DNA of 7,600 bases from the NCBI GenBank assembly GCA_003343685.1, contig QAKS01000061.1, positions 1 to 7,600 of the forward strand, read 5' to 3'. Position 1 is the first letter of the stretch. Every line of letters starts with the position of its first letter. Below the pieces are notes generated by a model. It was not told the DNA's origin. It made no database searches and was given only the letters and a program-made list of their open reading frames with translations. Source of the DNA: Clostridiales bacterium (GTDB lineage: Bacteria; Bacillota; Clostridia; Christensenellales; Christensenellaceae). Made by a program: the position numbers and the translations under genes. Shown here piece by piece: positions 1-5,333 of this stretch.

Positions 1-42
1 CGGGAGATTGCAAAAGAGCTCAATATTGTCATTATAGACTGA
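1..42 (+). CDS. 3' end of an upstream gene (partial)
   Basis: Frame 1 is open from the window edge for 13 codons, reads REIAKELNIVIID, and ends at TGA 40-42. A ribosome binding site (AGGGAG, 47-52) and the next start (63) follow immediately, the spacing expected inside an operon. The fragment looks like an amphipathic helix followed by a beta strand, which fits a globular protein C-terminus, but it is too short to assign to a family. If real, this gene is probably co-transcribed with the LarA-like gene, so its identity would help name the substrate. Confidence 0.5.
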   Translation, partial: REIAKELNIVIID

Positions 43-62
43 TAGCAGGGAGATGAATAAGG

Positions 63-1331
63 ATGGGCGTTGTAAACGATCTTGCAGCAAAAATGCCTCT
101 TCCCCGTATGGTGCAGGTGGAGCAGCATTTTGACAGAACGGCCGTTACGGACATTGACGGCAGCGTCGAAAAAGCGCTGGCGGACGAGGGGGTATTGGAT
201 TCGGTACGCCCGGGAATGTCCATAGCGGTCACGGCGGGCAGCCGGGGGATATCCAATATTGCCGCGATACTGCGGAGGGTGGTGCGCGCATTAGAGGAAA
301 GAGGCGCGAAGCCGTTTGTCATACCTGCTATGGGCAGCCACGGCGGCGCCACGGCACAGGGGCAGTCGGATGTGCTGACGGCGCTGGGCGTTACAGAGGA
401 ATACCTTTCGTGTCCAATACGTTCCTCTATGGATGTCAAGCGGATTGGCACAACCTTTGACGGACGGCCGGTACAGATTGACGCTCATGCGGCAGCTGCG
501 GACGGCATTGTGGTGGTCAACCGCGTAAAGGCGCATACCTCTTTTACTGGGCCGGTGGAAAGCGGGCTGATGAAGATGATGGCTATAGGACTGGCAAAAC
601 AGGCCGGCGCCGAAGTCTGCCATCAGGAGGGATATGGCAAAATTGCCGGCAACATTCGGAAATACGGCAATGCCATACTGGAGTATGCCAATATTCTGTT
701 TGGCGTGGCAATTATAGAAAATGCCTTTGACGATACGTATGAGATTCACGCCGTCAGACCGCAGAATTTTGAAAAGACCGAAACCAAGCTGCTCAAACGG
801 TCCAAGAGCCTCATGCCACGCATCATGTTTTCGGACATTGACGTGCTGGTGGTAGATAAAATGGGCAAAAATATAAGCGGATTGGGTATGGACCCCCACA
901 TTACGGGGTGCTTTGCCAGCCCTTATGCCAGCGGGCCGCCGAGACCGGACAAGCTGGTGGTTTTGGATCTGACGGATGAAACACACGGAAACGCAAACGG
1001 AATGGGGGTTGCGGATGTCACCACGCGGCGTCTTCTGGAGAAGTTTGATTCGGAAGCGACCTACCCGAACGCACTTACCGCAACGCTTACGCCTGCTGTG
1101 CGGATTCCTATGGTTATGGACAATCAGAGGCTGGCTATCCAGACGGGCGTTAAGACAGCGGCCGGATTTGACAAGGAAAATATCCGCATGGTACGCATTG
1201 CGGATACGCTGTCGCTGAGCAGAATCTGGATATCCGAGGCGATGCTGGAGGACGCCCGGAATACTCCCGGAGTTACAGTGATAGGGGAGCCGGAAGAGTT
1301 GGCTTTTGATGAAGAAGGCAATCTGTTCTGA
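63..1331 (+). CDS. LarA-like nickel-pincer cofactor-dependent isomerase (lactate racemase superfamily)
   Basis: A 422-residue cytoplasmic protein with the LarA N-terminal domain (Lar_N/DUF2088 type). Seen: a glycine/serine-rich loop TAGSRGIS at 57-64, where LarA has its substrate-binding Asp/Arg loop; MGSHGGAT around H93; VKAH with H158; GLMKMM with K171; and EVCH with H187. In Lactiplantibacillus LarA, K184 holds the pincer cofactor, H200 ligates nickel, and H108 and H174 do the acid-base chemistry. The spacings agree closely: K to H is 16 in both, and first to second His is 65 here against 66. The likely reaction is racemisation or epimerisation of a 2-hydroxy acid by hydride transfer; the substrate is unknown. 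The C-terminal half (MDPHITG at 276, DETHGNANG at 305) diverges from true lactate racemase, so this is probably another subgroup. No cofactor-making genes (larB, larC, larE) lie in the window. The ATG at 63 has AGGGAG 10 nt upstream. Confidence 0.85.
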   Translation: MGVVNDLAAKMPLPRMVQVEQHFDRTAVTDIDGSVEKALADEGVLDSVRPGMSIAVTAGSRGISNIAAILRRVVRALEERGAKPFVIPAMGSHGGATAQGQSDVLTALGVTEEYLSCPIRSSMDVKRIGTTFDGRPVQIDAHAAAADGIVVVNRVKAHTSFTGPVESGLMKMMAIGLAKQAGAEVCHQEGYGKIAGNIRKYGNAILEYANILFGVAIIENAFDDTYEIHAVRPQNFEKTETKLLKRSKSLMPRIMFSDIDVLVVDKMGKNISGLGMDPHITGCFASPYASGPPRPDKLVVLDLTDETHGNANGMGVADVTTRRLLEKFDSEATYPNALTATLTPAVRIPMVMDNQRLAIQTGVKTAAGFDKENIRMVRIADTLSLSRIWISEAMLEDARNTPGVTVIGEPEELAFDEEGNLF

Positions 1332-1346
1332 CATGATAAGCCGGAC

Positions 1347-1374
1347 GGCGCGTCCTCGGTACGGAGGACGCGCC
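1347..1374 (+). other. GC-rich stem-loop after the LarA-like gene, possible terminator or 3' end structure
   Basis: Starting 15 nt past the stop codon, GGCGCGTCCTC pairs perfectly with GAGGACGCGCC: an 11-bp stem with a 6-nt loop, GGTACG. It is followed by AAAATA rather than a T run, so it is not a textbook intrinsic terminator in the forward direction. There is no T run on the other side for the reverse strand either. It could terminate with help from Rho, or protect the 3' end of the upstream transcript. Together with the strong promoter downstream, it suggests a boundary between two transcription units. Confidence 0.5.
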
Positions 1375-1486
1375 AAAATATGACAGGAGCTGTACAAAAC
1401 GACATTCCGCTCCGACAGAAGTGAGAGACATAAACGGAGTTTCGGTTTTGTATGTGCAATTTATAACAAAAATTTTATTTTTTTCC

Positions 1487-1514
1487 TTGACAGTAGAAAT
1501 TAATTTGCTATAAT
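1487..1514 (+). promoter_or_regulatory. Strong sigma-A-type promoter for the dehydrogenase/ABC operon
   Basis: A perfect -35 box TTGACA (1487-1492) lies 16 nt ahead of a perfect -10 box TATAAT (1509-1514). The -10 is preceded by TGC, giving an extended -10 (TGnTATAAT). The DNA just upstream is a run of A and T, as in UP elements. The expected transcription start is near 1520-1522, about 125 nt before the TTG start of the dehydrogenase. Nothing else in the window matches this consensus as well, so it probably drives the whole run of genes from 1645 onward. Confidence 0.85.
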
Positions 1515-1530
1515 AATATTAGGATTCAAA

Positions 1531-1561
1531 TTGTATACACTAAGAACACTAAGAATATTCT
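1531..1561 (+). promoter_or_regulatory. Candidate operator: overlapping palindromes and a tandem repeat just after the transcription start
   Basis: Starting about 10 nt past the predicted transcription start are TTGTATACAC (1531-1540, perfect core GTATAC), two abutting copies of CACTAAGAA (1538-1546 and 1547-1555), and the perfect 10-bp palindrome AGAATATTCT (1552-1561). A protein bound here would block the promoter. The GT-nn-AC core resembles operators of GntR-family repressors, but no regulator gene is in the window. The assignment is inference from position and symmetry only. Confidence 0.4.
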
Positions 1562-1644
1562 AGATTTACACAATTGCATAAACGGATTTCAACAACTGTC
1601 TATCGGTCATTACATTATTAAAAACAGTTAGGGGGATATCAATT

Positions 1645-2424
1645 TTGGAGAAGAGAAAAGTAGCGGTTATTACGGGCGCAACGAGGGGAATCGGCAATGC
1701 CATAGCAAACAGAATGGCAGACGACGGATTTGCCATTGTAGCCTGCGGAACGATGTCTCCGGAGCGTGCGGATGAGCACCTGAAGGAGGTAAAGGAAAAG
1801 ACGGAGATGCTTTATGTAAGGGCGGACATGTCCAAGCAGGAGGACAGGGAAAACCTGATTGCCAGCGCGGTAGAGCGTTTTGGGCGCATTGATGCGCTGA
1901 TCAATAACGCCGGCGTCGGCTCTGTAAAACAGGAGAACATACTTGACGTTTCGGAGGAGAGCCTGAACAGGGTGATGGACATCAACCTGAAGGGGTATCT
2001 GTTTACCGCTCAGCTCGCCGCCAAGCAGATGATCAAGCAGGTAAAGGAGGATCCGGATGGGGACAAGCCTGTCATCGTCAACATGTCTTCCATATCCGCT
2101 TATGCGCTTTCCGTCATGAGGGGCGAATACTGCATGTCCAAAGCGGCCATTGCCATGCTGACAAAGCTTTTGGCGTTTGCGCTGGCAGACTATGAAATCA
2201 ACGTATATGAGATACGCCCCGGCAACATTCTGAGCGATATGACCGCTCCTGTCAAAGAAAAATTTGACAAATACATAGCCGACGGCCTGCATCCTCTGCG
2301 CCGTTGGGGAACGGGCGAGGACTGCGCAAAGGCGGTTTCTGCGATTTGCATGGGATATCTGCCCTACACCACCGGGTCGGCTATTGACGTAGACGGCGGT
2401 TTCCACATGAAATGGTTGGATTAA
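1645..2424 (+). CDS. Short-chain dehydrogenase/reductase (FabG-like), probably NADP(H)-dependent
   Basis: A 259-residue classical SDR, the usual family length. Seen in order: cofactor loop TGATRGIG (10-17), D61 in the adenine pocket region, NNAG (87-90), active-site N114 in DINLKG, S149 in NMSS, then Y162 and K166 in the Y-x-x-x-K motif. R14 in the glycine loop, and no acidic residue at the end of the second strand (VACGT, 32-36), point to NADP(H) rather than NAD(H). It would interconvert a hydroxyl and a carbonyl on a small substrate in the cytoplasm. Such proteins are often labelled 3-oxoacyl-ACP reductase, but beside a sugar-type importer a polyol, sugar or hydroxy-acid dehydrogenase is likelier. 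The start is TTG, chosen because GGGGGA (1631-1636) sits 8 nt upstream and the Rossmann strand follows directly. It is the first gene after the strong promoter. Confidence 0.9.
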   Translation: MEKRKVAVITGATRGIGNAIANRMADDGFAIVACGTMSPERADEHLKEVKEKTEMLYVRADMSKQEDRENLIASAVERFGRIDALINNAGVGSVKQENILDVSEESLNRVMDINLKGYLFTAQLAAKQMIKQVKEDPDGDKPVIVNMSSISAYALSVMRGEYCMSKAAIAMLTKLLAFALADYEINVYEIRPGNILSDMTAPVKEKFDKYIADGLHPLRRWGTGEDCAKAVSAICMGYLPYTTGSAIDVDGGFHMKWLD

Positions 2425-2434
2425 AAAGGCTTTT

Positions 2435-2453
2435 ATATCCGCAAAAAGGATAT
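2435..2453 (+). other. Small stem-loop between the dehydrogenase and binding-protein genes
   Basis: ATATCC pairs with GGATAT around a 7-nt loop (GCAAAAA), within the 57-bp gap. The stem is short and AT-rich, and it is followed by TTAAAAAAC instead of a T run, so it is unlikely to stop transcription. It may affect mRNA processing. The binding-protein ribosome binding site begins 15 nt later. Confidence 0.3.
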
Positions 2454-2468
2454 TAAAAAACAATAATC

Positions 2469-2475
2469 AAGGAGG
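2469..2475 (+). promoter_or_regulatory. Very strong ribosome binding site of the solute-binding lipoprotein
   Basis: AAGGAGG lies 6 nt before the ATG at 2482, a near-perfect Shine-Dalgarno match and the best in the window alongside the permease site. Strong translation fits the need for binding protein in excess over the membrane components. Confidence 0.8.
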
Positions 2476-2481
2476 AATGAA

Positions 2482-3639
2482 ATGAAAAAGAACAAACTTT
2501 TGGTAATTGCGCTCGCGATCCTGATGACGGTATCGCTGGTGGCAGGATGCGCGGCGCCCGCGGCGCCTGCGGAAACCCCTGCGGCAGAGACGAAGGCTCC
2601 GGCGACAGAGGCTCCCGCCGAGACGAAGGCTCCGGCGGCTGAGACGGAAGCTCCGGCGACAGAGGCTCCCGCCGAGGCGGATTCCGACTTTACGGTTCTT
2701 TCTTCGACCAAGGGTATGGACAACGAGTATTATGCCGAGCTGAACAGAGGCGGCGAGGAATATGCTAAGCAGATGGGCTTTGAGTATGTCACGCTGTCTT
2801 CTGAGGACAACGAGCAGAAGCAGATTGCCGACTTGGAGTCGGGTCTGGTAACATATGAGCCGGATTTCGTTATCATCATGCCCACAAGCTCCAGCATAGT
2901 GCCTGCGTTGGCAGACCTCTGCGAAGCGGCGAAGGTTCCGTTTGTAACGTTGTGGGACTATCCGGAAGGCTTTGATTTTACTCCCTATGAGTATCACCTG
3001 GAACACATTCTGACAGATATGGAGCTGGAAGGCTACACAATGGCTACTTATCTGTTTGAGGCAATGGGCGGCAAGGGCAACATCGTCGCGATTGACGGCC
3101 TGCTCGGTTCTACGACTGCTGTAGAGCGCCACAAGGGCCTCGAGAGAGCGCTGAAGGAAAATCCCGATATCAAGCTGCTCGAGTCTCAGCCCGGAAACTG
3201 GAATCGCTTTGATGCAGCTCCGGTATTTGAAGATATGTTCATCAAGTACGGCGATGAGATCAACGGCGTATGGACCGCAAACGACGACATGGCTCTCGGC
3301 GTATATGAGATTTTGGCGGGCGCAGACAAAGTCGGCGGCAAGATTCCGATCGTAGGCCTTGACTGCCTGAGCGATGTTCTGAAGCTGATCGAAAAGGGTG
3401 AATATGTCATGTCCATGTCCGGAGACGCTCCCGGAATGCAGGCTCTGGCAATGTCCATCGGTTATGACTTCGTAAAGGGTGGTATTCGCCCCGAGACTGA
3501 CGAGAGACGCTTCATCATGTATGCTCCACCGATCATCACGAAGGAAAATGCTGCTGAGTATTATGAACTGTGGTATGGCGAATCGGCAAAGACCCGTGAC
3601 TGGACGGTCGACAGCAAACTCCTCAGCAAAGAGGCTTAA
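2482..3639 (+). CDS. Sugar-type ABC transporter solute-binding lipoprotein (CUT2/RbsB-like)
   Basis: A 385-residue extracellular receptor for the importer encoded by the next two genes. Residues 1-22 form a lipoprotein signal peptide (MKKNK, hydrophobic core, lipobox LVAGC); C23 is the lipid-anchored cysteine. Residues 24-67 are a flexible Ala/Pro/Glu/Thr linker with an internal repeat. From residue 69 on it is a two-lobed type 1 periplasmic-binding-protein fold (Peripla_BP_4 type). Landmarks are GLLGSTTAVER (206-216), with R216 matching a sugar-contact Arg of RbsB; ANDDMALG (266-273), matching RbsB's NDEMALG; and VGLD with D294. Where RbsB has its ribose-gripping Asp-Arg pair, this protein has W158-D159 in VTLWDY, so the ligand probably differs from ribose. 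It sits second in the operon and is followed by a 164-nt structured gap. Confidence 0.92.
   Translation: MKKNKLLVIALAILMTVSLVAGCAAPAAPAETPAAETKAPATEAPAETKAPAAETEAPATEAPAEADSDFTVLSSTKGMDNEYYAELNRGGEEYAKQMGFEYVTLSSEDNEQKQIADLESGLVTYEPDFVIIMPTSSSIVPALADLCEAAKVPFVTLWDYPEGFDFTPYEYHLEHILTDMELEGYTMATYLFEAMGGKGNIVAIDGLLGSTTAVERHKGLERALKENPDIKLLESQPGNWNRFDAAPVFEDMFIKYGDEINGVWTANDDMALGVYEILAGADKVGGKIPIVGLDCLSDVLKLIEKGEYVMSMSGDAPGMQALAMSIGYDFVKGGIRPETDERRFIMYAPPIITKENAAEYYELWYGESAKTRDWTVDSKLLSKEA
2581..2676 (+). repeat. 54-bp period tandem duplication encoding the lipoprotein linker
   Basis: A 27-nt block starting GCTCCGGCGACAG occurs identically at 2596-2622 and 2650-2676, exactly 54 bp apart. The 15 nt before each copy also match with a few changes, so about 42 nt are near-identical. 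At the protein level this repeats an 18-residue unit of Ala/Pro/Glu/Thr/Lys (TKAPATEAPAE against TEAPATEAPAE). It looks like a recent slippage or unequal-crossover duplication. The linker length could vary between strains; it probably just spaces the receptor from the membrane through the wall. Confidence 0.8.
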
Positions 3640-3803
3640 GTACAACGGATAGGATTAATCCGTGGCCGCGCCCTTTAAGGGGGCGGCTGCGGACTGGTTA
3701 AAGCTGATTTTGGGAAGCCGCAGATCGACAGTGCGCAATGCACGCTGTACAAAATATAGAGAAACGGTTTGCGGTTTTCTTACTAGCAAGGGAGAGTGAA
3801 AGA
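3640..3803 (+). other. Structured gap between binding-protein and ATPase genes
   Basis: This 164-nt stretch has no convincing gene or promoter. ACGGAT (3645-3650) pairs with ATCCGT (3658-3663) in a 6-bp hairpin. It competes with the base of a stronger stem at 3661-3691. Further on, CTGCGG and AGCCGC-type segments (3688-3693 and 3718-3723) can also pair, giving alternatives. All other gaps in the operon are 57 nt or less, so the length is notable. A likely role is to lower ATPase and permease expression relative to the binding protein by attenuation, mRNA cleavage or protection of the upstream message. Confidence 0.45.
3661..3691 (+). other. Stem-loop in the binding-protein/ATPase gap, possible attenuator or processing site
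   Basis: GCCGCGCCC (3665-3673) pairs with GGGGGCGGC (3679-3687) with one G-G mismatch and a TTTAA loop. Two G-U pairs and two Watson-Crick pairs extend the stem out to 3661 and 3691. No T run follows, so strong intrinsic termination is not expected. A stable stem 3' of a binding-protein gene is a common way to stabilise its message; that role here is inferred. Confidence 0.5.
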
Positions 3804-5333
3804 ATGCAGGAGATTGACCCGAAACAGAGCATTGTCAAAATGGAGGGCATTTACAAGAGCTTTGCAGGTGTGCAGGCGCTGAAAAATGTCTCTCTGGAGC
3901 TTCGCGATGGTGAGATTCTCGCGCTGATCGGTGAGAACGGCGCCGGGAAAAGCACACTGATGCGTGTCCTGATGGGCATAGAGCACAAGGATGCGGGCGC
4001 CATATATATGAACGGCAAAGAGATCAACCCTGCCACGCCTATTGAGGCCCAGGCGCTGGGTATCGGTATGGTGTTCCAGGAGCAGGCTCTGTTCCCTAAT
4101 TTAAGCGTTGCCGAAAATATCTTTCTCGGACGTGAAGAGGGTATGATAACGGCAAATTACCTTCATTGGAAGGAATTATATAAAGAAGCGGAAATGATAT
4201 TGAACGAGGTTCATCTGAACCATATCAGCCCGCGAACCACCTTGGGGACGCTGAGCTTTTCTGAGCGGCAAATGGTGGAGTTGGCCCGGGTGTTGTATCC
4301 GGCAGTGCGCAGCAAGCGCAAGGGCGTGATCATCCTCGATGAGCCGACCGCAGTGTTGTCTCCGAGCGAGGTGGAGCAATTGTTTACGGTTGTTCAGGGA
4401 TTGCGTGAGCATGCGTCCTTCGTGTTCATTTCGCATCATCTGGACGAGATTGTGGAATATACGGACCGTGTAGAAGTAATGAAGGACGGTGAAAATGTAG
4501 GGGGACTGATGACGAAGGATTCCTCCATACAGATTCTTCAGGAAATGATGGTCGGACGCGAGTTTTCCGCTGACTTTTATCTGGCGGGGGATTTGCGTAC
4601 GCCGGAGGAAGAGGTTGTGCTTGAGCTGGATGGCGTGACAAACAAAGCCATCAGTAATATTTCCTTTAAGCTGCGCAAGGGAGAGATACTCGGCGTGGCC
4701 GGGCTCATGGGCTGCGGAAAGGAAGAACTGGCAAAAGCCATATTTGGCGACGTGCCTATCACGTCGGGAACGATTACCGTCGGCAAAGACAAGAAGATAG
4801 CCGGAAATATTGAAAAGGCTGTTGAGGCAGGGATAGGGTATTTGCCCAGCGACCGCCGGGCCGAGGCCATTCTCAACACGATGTCGGTGGGCCATAATAT
4901 AACGATTGCCAATCTGGAAAATTTTGAAGCTAAGGGATTCCTTAGCAACTTAAAAGAGAAAGCCTGCGTAGATGATTATATCGAGCGCCTGAAAATAAAG
5001 ACGCCGTCGGCAAAAACGCTGATCACCAATCTGTCGGGAGGAAACCAGCAAAAAGTCATACTTGCCCGCTGGCTGTCATGCAAACCGAACATTATTATCA
5101 TGGAGCAGCCCACCAGAGGTATTGACGTGGGTGCAAAACAGGAGATCTACAAGATCATGCGCGATCTTGCGGACGAAGGCATTTCGATCATCGTAATCTC
5201 TGACGAGATGCCTGAGCTGATAGGCCTTTCCAATCGTATTTTAACGATGCGCAAAGGGACTATTACAGGAGAACTCGATTGTCAGAAGGAGGAAGAAATC
5301 AATGAAAAAAACATCATCCAATATATTACCTGA
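3804..5333 (+). CDS. CUT2 (RbsA/MglA-like) ABC transporter ATP-binding protein with two ATPase domains
   Basis: With the ATG at 3804 this is a 509-residue protein, normal for the family. It sits on the inner membrane face and powers uptake through the permease encoded next. First domain: Walker A GENGAGKST (43-51, K49), Q-loop FQEQ (Q92), signature LSFSERQ (150-156), Walker B ILDEPT (D179, E180) and H211. Second domain: degenerate Walker A AGLMGCGKEE (299-308), signature LSGGNQQ (410-416), and Walker-B-like IMEQPTRGID (432-441). The last has E434-Q435 where homologues usually have Asp-Glu, so the catalytic carboxylate is replaced by glutamine. The first signature is also altered from LSGGQ. 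I chose 3804 because AAGGGAG (3788-3794) lies 9 nt upstream; an in-frame ATG at 3738 would add 22 atypical residues and lacks a good site. The 3' end overlaps the permease start by 32 nt. Confidence 0.92.
   Translation: MQEIDPKQSIVKMEGIYKSFAGVQALKNVSLELRDGEILALIGENGAGKSTLMRVLMGIEHKDAGAIYMNGKEINPATPIEAQALGIGMVFQEQALFPNLSVAENIFLGREEGMITANYLHWKELYKEAEMILNEVHLNHISPRTTLGTLSFSERQMVELARVLYPAVRSKRKGVIILDEPTAVLSPSEVEQLFTVVQGLREHASFVFISHHLDEIVEYTDRVEVMKDGENVGGLMTKDSSIQILQEMMVGREFSADFYLAGDLRTPEEEVVLELDGVTNKAISNISFKLRKGEILGVAGLMGCGKEELAKAIFGDVPITSGTITVGKDKKIAGNIEKAVEAGIGYLPSDRRAEAILNTMSVGHNITIANLENFEAKGFLSNLKEKACVDDYIERLKIKTPSAKTLITNLSGGNQQKVILARWLSCKPNIIIMEQPTRGIDVGAKQEIYKIMRDLADEGISIIVISDEMPELIGLSNRILTMRKGTITGELDCQKEEEINEKNIIQYIT
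5286..5292 (+). promoter_or_regulatory. Permease ribosome binding site located inside the ATPase gene
   Basis: AAGGAGG, 9 nt before the permease ATG at 5302, lies within the last codons of the ATPase gene. It confirms the 5302 start despite the 32-nt gene overlap and allows the permease to be loaded by ribosomes finishing the ATPase. Confidence 0.8.

Larger units (their letters stand above)
1375..1644 (+). other. Intergenic control region and predicted leader, no gene seen
   Basis: The 313 bp between the LarA-like gene and the dehydrogenase hold a stem-loop, a strong promoter and a leader of about 125 nt. I see no credible coding frame, tRNA or recognisable riboswitch. Just upstream of the promoter, 1461-1484 is almost pure A/T and ends in seven Ts (1478-1484), a good candidate UP element. 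The leader contains GTATAC (1533-1538), a tandem CACTAAGAA repeat (1538-1555) and the palindrome AGAATATTCT (1552-1561). It also has a weak distant pairing of AACTGT (1594-1599) with ACAGTT (1624-1629), just ahead of the ribosome binding site. Confidence 0.6.

Noticed and set aside
1347..1374. Calling the GC-rich stem-loop a definite intrinsic terminator
   Set aside because: The T run is missing on both strands; the nearest one (1478-1484) is about 100 nt away and fits better as part of the promoter's AT-rich upstream element.
291..1397. Long open frame on the minus strand opposite the LarA-like gene (368 codons)
   Set aside because: It is the mirror of a gene with clear family motifs, its translation is rich in Arg/His/Cys with no recognisable domain, and no ribosome binding site supports it.
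1389..1399. GCTGTACAAAA occurring at 1389-1399 and again at 3744-3754
   Set aside because: An 11-bp match between two spacers is suggestive but has no symmetry, consistent position or other support, so it is treated as chance.
1520..1644. Riboswitch in the 125-nt leader of the dehydrogenase gene
   Set aside because: The leader is AT-rich, has only a weak 6-bp distant pairing, and shows no conserved core or expression platform that I recognise.
2581..2676. CRISPR or mobile-element interpretation of the repeat
   Set aside because: The repeats are in frame, abut within a coding linker, and show no spacers, terminal inverted repeats or target duplications.
2467..3645. Minus-strand open frame covering the whole binding-protein gene (392 codons), slightly longer than the sense gene
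   Set aside because: Its translation starts with low-complexity, Arg/His-rich sequence produced by the linker repeat and codon bias of the sense gene; the sense strand has signal peptide, lipobox and fold motifs.
3738..3803. 22-codon N-terminal extension of the ATPase from the ATG at 3738
   Set aside because: No good ribosome binding site precedes 3738, the added residues are not typical of the family, and AAGGGAG is correctly placed for the ATG at 3804.
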